A stretch of DNA of 64,000 nucleotides from Iris pallida (GCA_029216955.1 JANAVB010010791.1:5406410-5470409), one strand, 5' to 3'; positions 23,957 through 34,625 are shown, counted from the stretch's first letter. The notes: generated by a model not told the origin, from the letters alone. Made by a program: numbers and translations.

Positions 23957-24499
23957 TTTCTTCTTGTCTAGAATTTTGAGAGTTGGTGTGCCAGCATCTC
24001 GTGTCCATTTGAAAGTGTCGTACCAGTTTCCTTGTCAACTAATCATATGATTTAATCGATATTGTTTTTTCCTTGATTTTTGAGATGCATATTAGTCCTA
24101 CTAATTTATTTCCATCCAGTTACCTGAACTATGCATCTAACAATATTTATAACTACTATGATGACTATCAGACATCTAAAAAATCAAAAAGTGTAACCTA
24201 CCTCAGCTAAGGTAAATTTTCTCAGCATAACTTTTTTGGTTATAACAAAGTTAAGGAGAAAGTAGTGAGTGCAAGTGGAAAGCTGGTGTATGAATCTGAA
24301 AACAAGAGCTTCTCAATTGTTGTTGGTCATGGCTAAGGATGTTCTTCCAAACAGTGCAATTAATTGTTTTTAATTCTATAAAATATATATGTTAGATTAC
24401 TTGATGGCCGGTTCCAAAGAAATAGACTGATTCTTTTAACAATGTGTTTTTTTAATGTTTTCTTCTATATGATGTTCTCTACTTCCATATTTATATTGC
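23954..24499. other. CACTA interior, intron-like
   Basis: AT-rich sequence between the two recognisable exons, ending in an acceptor-like TTTATATTGCAG at 24490-24501. No further supported feature. Confidence 0.4.
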
Positions 24500-24501
24500 A
24501 G

Positions 24502-24691
24502 GGTGAAAATCCAGAAAGCGGTGGTTCATGATACACCTCTTGGAAAAGATGTCTCTCGGGTTTGGGTAGATATTGCTTTACAACCCAAAGCACTACTATT
24601 TAGACCAAGTTTCGGTAATGACACAATAGAAGACATCGTTAGAAGTACTACTGCATGGCCGACCGAACATATTACGACGTTGGATGACTAG
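24502..24691 (+). pseudogene. DUF8039-like exon of a CACTA TnpA-type gene
   Basis: Between an acceptor TATTGCAG (ends 24501) and a donor TAG|GTACGA (24691/24692) the plus strand encodes a peptide with HDTPLGKDVSRVWVD, then ALLFRPSFGNDTIEDIV and TAWPTEH. This is the pattern of DUF8039, found near the C-terminus of plant Ptta/En/Spm transposon proteins (HG.PLG...VRV.VD...P...D.V...AWP). The stop codon TAG sits at the exon end. Function of the domain is not established. Only this exon is recognisable, so the gene is incomplete. Confidence 0.65.
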
Positions 24692-26080
24692 GTACGATAT
24701 CTATTCTCAGCTTTAGTTGTTTTCATATATATATATTGACTTTTATGAGCCTGTTGCTTTAGTTGATTTTTATGAGCCGTATCGGTTCATATATATTGAC
24801 CTTCTATAACTTTTAAGTTAGAATGCTTGGCTCTTGCCTTAGCATAGTTTGCAGTTAGGTTAGCTCATGCACTGATTGCATTTGCAGCAGTAGCATTTTC
24901 AATAGCAGATGCAGCTGCATTTGAAGCAGCAGTAAGAATCTCAGAAGTAGCAGGGTAATGACACTTAGGCCATAGGCCTCTTCTCCTGTCCACTTTGCAC
25001 TTGAGCCTGTTGCTTTAGTTGATTTGTATTAAGATGAATGTTAGCAAATTGGTGGTATGCACTAACAAACTTGCTCCTAGGTGCCAAACCCGAACAATGA
25101 AATTCATGGCATGGTTGATTAGTTCGCACAGTTTCTTTTTGGCATCGAAGGACTACAAGTTTCTGGGTATAAAAAATATTTGATCTTATGTCTTCATGGT
25201 GACATGTATCCAGTTAAGCAAACTCTTAGCTTGTTAGATCATTTTGATTTTGCCAGCAATCTATACTAAAGTCTAAACTGATAATGCTCCTTCTAAGATT
25301 ATATTTTTCTTAGATTCCTGGCACCAAATTTTGCATTTGAATTCTAATTATGATGTAATTTCTCTATCTAATCCTAATGCATTTCTTAAGTTAAAGCTCA
25401 CATTTCTACACTTAGATGAATTTCTGTCATGTGAACTTCTGTTGCATCATAGTTTTTGTGCCAGGAATCTAAGAAAAAGGATCCTTAAGAGAGAGCCTAC
25501 TTGAATAGTCATGCGACAACAAACGATAATCTCACTGAAAAAGATCCTTAGGATACTTGAAGTATGAAATCTAAGTACTCCATTATAAAAACTGCTAGAT
25601 ATCTGCTAGATATCTCTTAGTTCATTTCATGGTGTCAAATATTTCTATCTTATTTTTTATATAATAATTGTATTTTCTTCTTAATTTTGTGTAGGTTGGC
25701 GTATAAAGTTTTGATGGTTGTGGATAGCTAGAAGGAAAGAGGCGATCGAGCTGTTTTTTGGCCTACAGATATTTGTATATGGAATGGTTTATTTTGGACT
25801 ACGGATATTTTATAAATGGAATGGTTTATTTTGGCGTACAACAACTTTTTCTACATCTTGAATGTTTTAATGACTACTACTTTTTGTACATCTTGAATGT
25901 TCTAATAAAACATTTCATATTTTGGCAAATCTTTACTATATCTTGATTGATCGAAATGCAAGTTGCGATTGAAATTGTCTGCGATTATTGTTATTTATAT
26001 GTGATACAAAACAGGTTATGAAATATGAAATTCTGTAGCTTCATAAAATGAAATTCTGTAGCAGGTTTATAGCACTCAAA
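24692..26080. other. CACTA interior without assigned function (right)
   Basis: AT-rich, with no supported reading frame. A GCAGCAGTAGCA-like stretch near 24880-24950 and a short run of near-identical ATGGTTTATTTTGG segments (25775-25840) are the only visible structure. Confidence 0.4.
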
Positions 26081-26452
26081 ACGTCTAAATTGCTGCTACT
26101 ACGATAGCATATGATGAACGCTATAATAAATCAAACCATTCATCAAACGCTATAAATCATCCACAGCATTCACAAACGCTATAAATAATCCACAGCATTC
26201 ATAAACGCTATAAGTAATCCACAGCACTCACGAACGCTATAAACTATCTACAGCGTTCTAGAAATGCTATAAAACATTTACAGCATTCATAAACGCTATA
26301 AACCATCAACAGCATACACGAACGCTATAAACCTTCTACAGCATTCATGAACGCTATAATGTTATAGCGTTCACATGTCTGGACATACTATAGCGTGGGC
26401 GATCATAGCAGACAGAATATGCTATAGAAGGCTTTCTATAGCATTCTGCGCA
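26081..26452 (+). repeat. Right subterminal repeat array of CACTA
   Basis: About ten copies of (C)ACAGCATTCA(T/C)AAACGCTATAAA at 30-35-base spacing, mostly in one orientation, ending next to the right inverted repeat. It mirrors the words in the left subterminal region. Confidence 0.8.
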
Positions 26453-27626
26453 TGCTATTGTAGGCCATATTTGTTGTAGTGATGCATTAGAATATGCATT
26501 CATGTAATGCATACATTAGAATATATATTAATTAATGCATGCATTGGAATATGCATTAAAGTAATACATGCATTAATTTATGCATTCACGTAATACATGC
26601 ATTAGAATATTCATTAATTAATGCAAGCATTAGAATATGCATTAAAGTAATACATGCATTAGAATATGCATTAAAGTGGCATGCGGCTGAATGCTTTCGA
26701 AATATGCATTAAAATATAATGCCTATGCGGCTAGCTACTGTACGTGTGCATGCAAGCAAAGTTTGCTAACCCACGCATTAAATAATGCATTTAAAGAACA
26801 CATGCATTAATAATTAGCATGCAAGCAAGCTTGCCAGCACATGCATTAAATAATGCATTAATAGTCATGCGGTTGACTTGTTCCCATATGCGGCTCACTT
26901 TGGCATTTGCATGCGACCAAGTGCTGGTACATGCGGCCAAGTGGCCAAGTGCTTGACGTATGCATATAAGCTGATGCTTGCTAATGCATTAAAATGTGCA
27001 TGCTTGCCAATGTATTAAAATGTGTAAAGGCCATGCGGCTCGTTTAATAAATGGCCATACGGCCAGGGCAATTAATGCTCATGCGGCTCAGTGCTAAAAA
27101 TGCCCATGAGGCTCAGCAAAATCCCGTAGGTCAAATTTGGACCAAACAAAATTTTTTGCAACATGGGACCATCAACTAGCAAAAATATACAAGTTTGATA
27201 GATCAAAACTCCTGAAAACCGAAAATACCACAAAGCTAGATTTACAAAAATTTAACCATGGAAATAAAAAATGCTAAGTACTAAAGTGGGTTAGAAACAC
27301 ATGAGGAAGACAATGGAACAATAAAAATGGACTTCCTCCATGAAGCAAGGTGCACTTGCCTAAACCTTCCACTCTCAGGTTGGTGGAGAAGTAATGGTGG
27401 GGAAGAAGAAAGTTAATGTGGAGAGAGAAATGTTTGGTGGGATATAAATGAAGAAGGTGGTGGTAGGTGGGAGTGGTTTGGTTCATATAAAATCAAGCAA
27501 AACCGAACCATGCAAAACCAAGCCGAACCAAGTCAAGTCGGGCCGAACCAAACAAGAAGACAGACAATACGGGTCTAAATACGTATACGTACACCAAAAT
27601 ACGAAATACGAACAATGGTCATTACA

Positions 27627-28671
27627 GAGTATGCTGATAGCTTCTCTACAACCTTGCTTTAAGTCGGTCCGTAAGTCTTCCGTGCGGCTTATTGATTGGC
27701 TTCGATTTCATCGATCTTTCGTAGTACCTTTGGGAGACTTACCGGTGTATCTGTTTTCTAAAAAAGGATAGAGAAACTAAAACATGAAGATGCAGTTAAT
27801 GTTATCAAAATTAATGTGCCAACAACAAGATGTGGCATCGGTTATTTGAGTCAATGACACAAGTTTATGAGTATGGTTTGAGTCGGTTGTATGTTGAAAC
27901 GGAAAAGACCATAAGTTACACTGTGTTGAGAGGCACGGCCTCGATGTTGTCACATAAATGGATCTTATGGCAAGGCCATGATGTTTACACTACTGGATTT
28001 TGTAGCATAGTCTCAAGAAATTTGGAGCGCGATCACGATGTTGCAACACGAATAGTATTATAGTTCTGGAATAAAACTGATCCTAAGGCAAGATTAGAAA
28101 CACTACAAAAGAACAAGTTGCACTCACTAAAATAACGTGTTGGTTTTGTATGGGTGAGCAATGGGCTCACTCACCAGTACGGTTGTGTAGTGACACCCCC
28201 ACCAGTTTTTAAGAGCAGATTACAAGTATATGCTCATTCGAGATGGAGCTCGCTTGGACGTGCTGAGGCATGGAGTTCCTTGGCGTTTTGAGGCGTGTGA
28301 CAGCATCAAAGTATTCACCTATTTAATGTATGGACATTGTCTTCTGAAGCCTCCGCAAGTGGCAAGCCTTGAACTTTTGTATTGAGAGATGAGAGAGAAC
28401 TGAGTGGTTGTATTTAGAGAATGTGAGCTTGAGTGACTTGTAAACTTGGCCTCGCACCTTTGTAATCTTATTTTTTAATATCAATAAAAAGTATCATTTT
28501 TGTACATGTCTTTGAAATTTTTTAACTTTTCTGCTTGAGACTTCTGTGCGACGACTCGTCGCTTAGCCTGTAATCAACGGTTATGGAACCCGCCTTGCGC
28601 GAGCGCAATCTAGGCTTGCGCGACATCATGCCCTTGTGAGGACGAATGATTCTGCAAAACCGGGACGTGAC
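27627..28671. other. Unassigned, with a possible LTR remnant
   Basis: No coding feature I can support. The right part (about 28185-28671) ends CCGGGACGTGACA, like the B/G/H LTR ends, and contains an AATAAAAAG polyadenylation-like signal at about 28484. It may be a short LTR remnant in plus orientation. I could not find a matching start or target duplication. Confidence 0.35.
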
Positions 28672-29047
28672 ATCCACTTCTTCAAATCATGTCGAGCTCA
28701 TAGCCATCCATTACGCTACTCGGGAGTGCATATGGTTGTGAGCCGTAATTAAGCATATTTGGTCTACAAACGGATTCTCTTCTTTCAATGATGTCGCGAC
28801 GATACTATATAAAGATAATGCCTCATGCATTGACCAAATGAAGAAGGCTATATCAAATGTGACCATACACCGAAGTTTTTATTCTTGCATCAGCAACAAC
28901 AGCAACAAAAGATTGAAGTCGAGCAATTCTGATCCCAGGACAATTTGCCCAACATATTTTTCAAGTCCTTACCGAAGTTCAACTTCCAGAAGATCGTTCA
29001 TGGCATCAGATTATAGAACCTCTCTGAATTGCAACGCTCATAGTTTG
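28672..29047 (+). pseudogene. Copia RNase H C-terminal fragment
   Basis: Translation gives TSSNHVELIAIHYATRECIWL, then KDNASCI, EVEQF, SQDNLPNIF and KSLPKFNFQKIVHGI. This is the usual order at the end of Ty1/copia RNase H (E in the VELIA motif, D in KDN, then the DNLADIFTK-like block). Frame changes and stops break it. It is followed by non-coding sequence and a polypurine tract, so it is the 3' end of an old plus-strand copia element. Confidence 0.8.
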
Positions 29048-29439
29048 GGATAATATCAAAATCAGGAGAAGTATCCAAAAGTATACTCAATTGACCTTGA
29101 TGTATTATTTTTTCTAACTTAGTAGCATTTTTCCCCTGAATTTTTTGTACCATTCTAAATAGGTTTTAACAAGGCACCCATATCGGGTTGGTCATACCCC
29201 TATATATTTTCAAGTTTTGAAGAAGCATCGACTTTGATTCACTTTTTTCTTGGATTACGATTTTTCCACTGGATTTTCCGAATCAAAGTTTTGGTGAAGT
29301 CTACCTACATTTGTATATCACCATAAACTCGCGTTGTATCTGTTACTTGAAGACTGATGCTAATCCTCCATGAAGACAGATGGTAATCACTCCTGAAGTG
29401 AGTACGTTTGTAGGTGAATTATGTACACTCAAGGAGAAA
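29048..29439 (+). other. 3' untranslated region and polypurine tract of the copia remnant
   Basis: AT-rich spacer after the RNase H fragment. It ends in CAAGGAGAAA (29430-29439), a purine tract directly before the TGTTGTAGC LTR start, as in copia elements. Confidence 0.5.
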
Positions 29440-29637
29440 TGTTGTAGCTAGTTATATTTAACTAACTGATATGATTATGTAAACCAAATCAGGATATGTC
29501 TCTCTTTAGAGATATTGTTGTTGTCCATTGTGACCATATTGGTTGTATATATAAATCTGACGGCATATCCATTGTAGGGTTGCTTGCTATTTTGAATGTA
29601 ACAAGATTTCTCCCTCCGTCTCTTCTCTTCTCACATA
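29440..29637 (+). mobile_element. Partial 3' LTR of the copia remnant
   Basis: Starts TGTTGTAGCTAGTTATATTT after the purine tract, with a TATATATAAATC promoter-like word at about 29548. It is cut off by the LINE at about 29638. Confidence 0.55.
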
Positions 29638-30688
29638 GTTTTCAAAGAACACCAAGGGGCCTCCGCCAAGGCAATCCGCTATCTTCGGCGCTCTTTATCA
29701 TAGCTCATAATGCGCTAAGCAGATGTATCGCAAACTGAGTACACATGGCCATATGAAACATTTCAGCGGGAGACGCGATGGGCTCCGGATATCTCATCTA
29801 TATTATGCGGATGATAGTCTTATTTTCCTGAACGGGGGAGCGGATAGCATCGAGTGCCTCATGAGGACTCTCAAAGAGTATTCTGATACGTCGGGCCAGG
29901 TGATTAATGTATCTAAATCTTCATTAATTGTCTCTCAGAAACCTCACATGTCGATGCAGGCGGAAGAGATTACAAACAAGACGGGTCTCAAACTGACTTA
30001 TCTCCCTATTTAGTATTTGGGAGTACCTTTATTTAAAGGCAAAGCTAAAATGGAGTATTTCCCGGAGCTAGCGGAGAAAATTGACAAAAGAATATCTAGT
30101 TGGAAGGGGTGGCTTCTTTCTTTCGGCAGAAAAATCACTTTGCTGAACAGCGTCTTGAATGCTCTTCCCATTCACTCACTGTCAGTTATCAAAGCTCCTA
30201 CAAAACTCATACAAAGGTTGGAGAAAAGTATGGCTGCCTTCATTTGGAATTCCAAAAAGAGGTATCGAAAAAGATGGGTCTCATGGGAACGCATATGCAG
30301 ACCTACTTCAGAGGGAGGCCTCAACATCAGAGCACTCTCCCAGGTTATGTTGGCGCTGCACGCGAAGCGGTGCCGGGCTTTCATTCAAGGGGATTCGGTG
30401 TGGACACACTACATGTTTCGGAAGTATGGGGATCCGACGACGTCGAATTATTCTATGCCATACTCTCCTTCCCCACTATGGCTGTCAATGATGGCGGTGT
30501 TTCCGAGGGTCTATAAGCAATGCCTATGGATTGTTGGGTGGGGAAATTTTCCAATTTGGGGGACGAACGGGTGCGGCAACACAATCTCAAAACCGGACGG
30601 CTTCATCCACACTCCTACTATTTGCCAGATAATTGCTTCACCGAGGATCCGCAACAGCTCTGGTCCCGGGAAGCTATCAGTAAATTAA
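29638..30688 (+). pseudogene. LINE reverse transcriptase, C-terminal half
   Basis: TPRGLRQGNPLSS begins the recognisable part, followed after a frameshift near 29735 by LYYADDSLIFL, the catalytic YADD motif (about 29800). The thumb and connection region (KISSWKGWLLSFGRKITLL) follows in a new segment from 30017 after an in-frame stop at 30011-30013. The N-terminal RT motifs and the endonuclease are missing. The frame breaks again near 30510. Confidence 0.9.
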
Positions 30689-31234
30689 ATGAGATTGAGC
30701 TGAACAGGGACAAGGATCAAAGGTGTTGGGTGCTTACTAAACATGGTAAGTTTACGACCAAATCCTATTGGGAGAATTACATGAGACAACAGGATAAAAT
30801 GGAGTGGAGTAAGTGTTTCTGGAATAAGTATATCCCAACAAAGATAGGAGCTTTTCTTTGGCGTCTCAGTCTCAATGCTATTCCGGTGGAGGCGACTTAT
30901 TTCCATGGGGTTCAAACTTGCATCTAAGTATGTTTGCTGCATTAATTCGGCAGTGGAAACTATCGATCATCTATTTGTCGGGAGCGAAACGACGAAGGCT
31001 ATATGGAACCACTTTGCTCCGTCCTTCGATCTACCGACTTCACACACTACTCTTGAGCAACTTGCTAAGGTATGGCTACATAATATATCTTTTGTTAACA
31101 CTTCTGGAATTAGCAGAAATATTATCTTCAACACTAGCTTATGGGAAATATGGAAGCAAAGAAGTACCATTATCTTTGGCAAAGGGGTTCTTAATAGCAG
31201 GGACATTATATGTCGGGATACTTCCAGCTTGTAA
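30520..31234 (+). pseudogene. LINE zf-RVT zinc-binding region
   Basis: Contains DQRCWVLTKHGKFTTKSYWE and FWNKYIPTKIGAFLWRL, the usual start of the zf-RVT domain in plant LINEs. After a frameshift near 30890 come CCINSAVETIDHLFVGSETTKAIW (Cys and His pattern) and SLWEIWKQRSTIIF. The frame stops at 31232-31234. Confidence 0.85.
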
Positions 31235-31243
31235 CAAACTTTC

Positions 31244-31690
31244 ATGGCTCATAATATGGTTAATGAGATCACCGGTAGGGTGCAGCTGGCACCGGGCAGC
31301 GATCGAACTTTCGATCGAGTTTCGGGAAGTGGAGACACGCACAAATGGGAGAGGCCGGACATTGGGCTCAAACTGAACATCGCGGGCAGCAACGGAGAAG
31401 GAGCAAACACTGCTACCGACGGGATTATAAGAGACCAGGATGACCGCTTGGTGCTAGCATACTCCAAATTCTATGATATTGGATGCAGCCACCTTTCGGA
31501 GATTGATGCTTTGAGCTTCGGTCTTCATCTATGCAAAGACAAAAACTTGGAGATCAAACACATAGAAACATCTTCGGCGTACCTTTATAATGTCATAGCA
31601 AAGAAAACTTCGTGTCCGTGGGCGTTAACGTATAAACTTCGTGTCCGTGGGCGAATGAGGTGGCAAAAGATCTCGCTTCTTTGGCGATAG
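31244..31690 (+). pseudogene. LINE RNase H (RVT_3) domain
   Basis: W-RPDIGLKLNIAGS, then DGIIRDQDDRLVLAYS and SEIDALSFGLHLC, follow the plant LINE RNase H pattern. The first Asp of the usual DGS is Ala here (IAGS). The domain breaks off by frameshift near 31660. It would degrade RNA in the hybrid. Confidence 0.8.
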
Positions 31691-31905
31691 CCCATAAAAG
31701 GGAACGGATCTTTTCCCACAACATGGACCTCCCAAACTCGGCAAGGAAGACTCTCATTCTAGATGGAACGGTCCCTAGGAGTAGGGAATGGCTGTTGATA
31801 AAGGAATTTTGCTAGTAAATTCTGACTTTCTTTCTTTCTTACACCTGTAGGTGCTCGGGCCATCTCCCGACACCAACTTGAGCCTTTGGCTCCTTTTGAT
31901 TTTTA
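31691..31905 (+). other. LINE 3' untranslated region
   Basis: End of the coding region and 3' UTR with the CACCTGTAGGTGCTCGGGCC block. It continues after the MITE at 32345 to the poly(A) run. Confidence 0.6.
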
Positions 31906-32341
31906 GAGCATCTCCAACCCCATTGTCTTGTTAAGTGTTGTGAGTCTTAGGTGGCTCCTATGTGGCATGAGCCACAAGACAATGTCTTATTTATGTGGCA
32001 AAATTATATCTCAAAAGACAATGAGATAGAAAAACTCTCTCCAATGCAAAAGTATTGAGGGGACAATAAAAAGTATTTTTTCCTACTTCCAAGGCAACTC
32101 CTCCACTTCAACTTTTTTATAAATATTTCTATTCATAATTGATGATGTGGAAACAAAGTCATTGTGAAGTGCATTGTCTAGATCTAGACAACCAACTTCA
32201 CATTGTCTTTGCCATGTCATTGCCATTTCAACTCTACACTTTATTTCACATTTGCATTGGAGAAGTACTTTTGGAAAAAATGGTTGTCATTCCTATGTGG
32301 CAACCATTTTTTTCAAACTCACAATAGGGTTGGAGATGCTC
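31906..32341. mobile_element. Tourist-like MITE (PIF/Harbinger)
   Basis: 436 bp with inverted ends GAGCATCTCCAACCC and GGGTTGGAGATGCTC, flanked by the 3-bp duplication TTA (31903-31905 and 32342-32344). That duplication is characteristic of PIF/Harbinger elements. No coding capacity. It is rich in ATTGTCTTG/ACAATG words. Confidence 0.88.
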
Positions 32342-32372
32342 TTATACGGGTTCCTTTTGCTAAAAAAAAAAA

Positions 32373-32479
32373 AGTATATACTACAACACCCTTTATTTTT
32401 AATATTGTTCATCTACGATAAAGCATTAGATATAAATCCCATTGGTTAGTTTTTTAAAAAGCGCCCTCCATTGGAGAAG
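32373..32479. other. Unassigned flank
   Basis: Sequence between the LINE poly(A) and the start of similarity to the LTR of D. It contains a short imperfect palindrome GCCCTCCATTGGAGAAGGGC (32463-32482). Confidence 0.4.
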
Positions 32480-32765
32480 GGCTTAGTTGTTTGATTCTGT
32501 ATTTAGTCTTTAGATTGTTGAGCAAGATTAGGAGTTTGTTATGGAATATGTTACTCGGTAAGTTGAGATTACTTCAAAGGATCAATTAGCCTTACTTCAA
32601 AGGATCAATTAGCTATAAATAAGAGTCTTGTAGACAGTTATCAATCAGTGCAATTCAAGTACTAAAATATAGTTTTTGTATGTGTTCTCTTTTTCTCGTC
32701 GGTAATAAAATATCTTTTTCTAAGTTTATTCTCTCGCAAGTCTCTGCAAAACTTAAGAACTTCAA
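32480..32765 (+). mobile_element. Partial 5' LTR of element D
   Basis: CTTAGTTGTTTGATT...TTTAGATTGTTGAG and GATCAATTAGCTATAAATA match the 3' LTR at about 56077-56175. The first about 95 bases of the LTR are missing. An AAGGATCAATTAGC segment is duplicated at about 32576-32612. GCTATAAATAAGAG (about 32610) is the TATA region. The junction with gag lacks a recognisable tRNA primer site. Confidence 0.7.
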
Positions 32766-33095
32766 TCAACAAAGAGTTCATTAATCATGTTCTTAAGATG
32801 GATTCGCCCAAGAAAATCTAGGATACTCTCGAAAGACTATTTACCCAGAAGAAAAAGAGACTATGCGGCTGCAATACCTTGAGAATGAGCATGCTTCTCT
32901 ATCTCAAGGTAATATGTAGGGGTGCAACTCGGGAAGGCTAAATCCGAGCCCGATCAGGTAAACCCGTAAATGGATTGGGTTAGGGTTGAAGATACTCAGA
33001 TTCGGACTTGGGTATGGGTTAAAATATTTGAACCCGATCAAAAATTGGGTTGGGCTCGGGTTCATGTGTCAGGTTACCCGAAGAACCCGAAACCC

Positions 33096-33100
<5 letters not shown>

Positions 33101-33149
<49 letters not shown>
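33101..33149. repeat. (TA)n microsatellite
   Basis: TA run directly left of the fold-back element; continued at 33933-34002 on its other side. Confidence 0.97.
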
Positions 33150-33151
<2 letters not shown>

Positions 33152-33930
33152 GAAAACGGGATATGAGCCATAGGCTCATACTCTTAAATGAGCCATCTCA
33201 CGTGGCTTCCATGTGGACCAATAAAATATAGTGACTTGGAACCGAAAATTTAAATAGATGAAAATAAAAGATCTCATAAAATATTTGATAAATAATAACT
33301 TACCATATTTTTGTTTACAAACTTACCAAAAAATTTAAATAGGAATAATACCATTTGTCCCTCCAAATTAAAATTAACATTAACATTAAAATTAATATTA
33401 ATATTAAATTAATATTAACATTGAAATTAAAATTAATTTTAAAATTAACATTAATATTAACATTAAAATTAATATTAACAATAATATTAACATTAATATT
33501 AACATTAAAATGAATATTAAAATTAATATTAATATTATTATTAACATTAACATTAACATTAATATTAACATTATTATTAATATTAACATTAACATTAACA
33601 TTAAAATTAAAATTAATATTAACAATAATATTAACATTAACATTAAAATTAATATTAATATTAACATTAAAATTAATATTAACATTAATCTTAACATTAA
33701 CATTATGGGATCTTTTATTTCTATAGATTTAAATTCCTAGGTAAACATATTTGGTAAGTTCCTAGGTAAAGATATGATAAGTTATTATTTATCAAATCTT
33801 TATGGGATCTTTTATTTCTATCTATGTAATTAATTTTTTTTTCAAGTTAATATATTTTTATTGGTCCACATGGAAGCCACATGGAATGGCTCATATAAGA
33901 GTATGAGCCTATGGCTCATATCCCGTTTTT

Positions 33931-33932
<2 letters not shown>
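33150..33932. mobile_element. Fold-back element with long inverted repeats inside a TA run
   Basis: About 165 bp at the left (GGGAAAACGGGATATGAGCC...) are inverted at the right (...GGCTCATATCCCGTTTTTCC), from about 33150-33310 and 33770-33932, at high identity. It lies in a TA run, so a 9-bp duplication TATATATAT is possible but not informative. Long inverted ends and no coding suggest a Mutator-type MITE; class uncertain. Confidence 0.75.
33360..33705. repeat. ATTAAC/ATTAAT/ATTAAA simple repeat in the loop
   Basis: About 345 bases made of ATTAAN hexamers. It fills the loop between the arms of the fold-back element and creates false reading frames on both strands. Confidence 0.95.
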
Positions 33933-34002
<70 letters not shown>

Positions 34003-34011
<9 letters not shown>

Positions 34012-34112
34012 GAAGCAATGGGTACTTGTGGCGAACTCGCCTCCACTGGGGCTCGAACTCCCGACCACTTGAGACACATGCATCTCTCTTAACCACTAGG
34101 CTAGAGGTCATT
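34003..34112 (-). mobile_element. Short tRNA-derived SINE
   Basis: On the minus strand: TAGCCTAGTGGTTAAGAG (box A, 34086-34103) and GGGAGTTCGAGCCCC (box B, 34048-34062), then about 35 bases and a run of A (34003-34011). Internal pol III promoter boxes at about 30-40 bp spacing plus a poly(A) tail define a SINE. It is bounded by TA runs, so no target duplication can be read. Confidence 0.75.
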
Positions 34113-34114
34113 TG

Positions 34115-34200
<86 letters not shown>
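34115..34200. repeat. (TA)n microsatellite
   Basis: About 43 TA units on the far side of the SINE. Confidence 0.98.
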
Positions 34201-34203
<3 letters not shown>

Positions 34204-34625
34204 CATATTTCTTAAATAAAAGTTTCAATCCTATATTTTTCTACCTAAACTCTTCAACTCCTTATCCTAAATCTTATTTCAGTTTGTATTTTGTAATGAT
34301 TAAGACTTGATTGCTATTTGATTATGTGTTTAATATTATTTTTGTTTAGAATTATTTCAAATATTAAATTAGAGCCCGATAAACCCGACCCAACACGAGC
34401 CAAACTCGATCCTCCGGGCTTGGCCTTGGGTCTCATATGTTGAACCTGAGGTCAGGCCGGACTTGGGCTCAGGCTAGACTTATGATTCATCGGGTTGGGC
34501 TCGGATTGACCTCAAGTCCGACCCAACCCGCCCGAGTTGCACCCCTAGTAATATGTCATTTCTAGTTACTTTCTCAAAGTTAAAAACGTTTGTGAAGAAA
34601 TTTTGGAGCTGGAAAAAGAGAACTT

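Larger units (their letters stand above)
19366..26481 (+). mobile_element. CACTA (En/Spm-type) DNA transposon
   Basis: Ends are perfect 29-bp inverted repeats beginning CACTACAACAAATATGGCC (19366-19394 and 26453-26481). It is flanked by the 3-bp duplication ATG (19363-19365 and 26482-26484), as expected for CACTA elements. Subterminal arrays of GCTATA/AACGCTATAAA words lie inside both ends, where the TnpA-type protein would bind. No TnpD-type transposase is recognised, so it is probably non-autonomous. It carries a DUF8039-like exon and a captured FPP gene exon. It sits inside H2. Confidence 0.92.
17880..27626 (-). mobile_element. H2: diverged H-type LTR split by the CACTA element
   Basis: Shares several blocks with H1 in the same order: AAACCAAACAAGGACCGGGG (13491 and 18093), the GTGCCCTACTCG...GGCAGGCT block (13860 and 18412), the PyPy-GACCGTGGTACTCAG block, ATGCGGC words, the TTTAACCATGGAAAT block (15189 and 27251) and the end TTACA (15585 and 27626). 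A 160-bp part around 17900-18000 is tandemly repeated at about 18060-18150. The left end is not resolved. No coding region. Confidence 0.65.
29638..32372 (+). mobile_element. 5'-truncated L1-type LINE
   Basis: Begins in the middle of the RT domain and runs through zf-RVT and RNase H domains, a 3' untranslated region and a poly(A) run at 32361-32372. 5' truncation and a poly(A) end are typical of target-primed insertion. The 3' region is interrupted by the MITE at 31906-32341. I did not find an obvious target-site duplication. Confidence 0.88.
32917..34547. mobile_element. hAT-like non-autonomous transposon
   Basis: Inverted ends TAGGGGTGCAACTCGGG and CCCGAGTTGCACCCCTA, flanked by the perfect 8-bp duplication GTAATATG (32909-32916 and 34548-34555), as expected for hAT elements. 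Near the ends are arrays of CCCGA/CCCGACC words. No transposase. Most of the inside is occupied by a fold-back element, a SINE and TA runs. Confidence 0.9.
32786..34625 (+). pseudogene. Element D gag fragment (interrupted by the hAT-like element)
   Basis: Left piece: DTLERLFTQKK, and after a frameshift RLQYLENE and SLSQGNM. Right piece after the transposon (34556 onward): FLKVKNVCEEILELEKEN. These are consecutive parts of the copia gag (UBN2-type) domain. The reading resumes at the duplicated GTAATATG, which shows that the transposon split an existing gag gene. Confidence 0.8.

Noticed and set aside
27448..28063. Short frames between H2 and the copia remnant as host exons
   Set aside because: No recognisable domain, no convincing splice sites and no second exon.
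28185..28671. Solo LTR ending GACGTGACA
   Set aside because: The right end looks like an LTR, but no convincing start or matching 5-bp duplication was found; kept only as a possible remnant.
33404..33740. Leu/Ile/Met-rich and Asn/Ile-rich frames on both strands
   Set aside because: By-products of the ATTAAN simple repeat, which lacks stops in several frames.
34003..34112. Functional tRNA gene
   Set aside because: Box A and box B are present, but no cloverleaf acceptor stem can be drawn and an A tail follows; better explained as a SINE.
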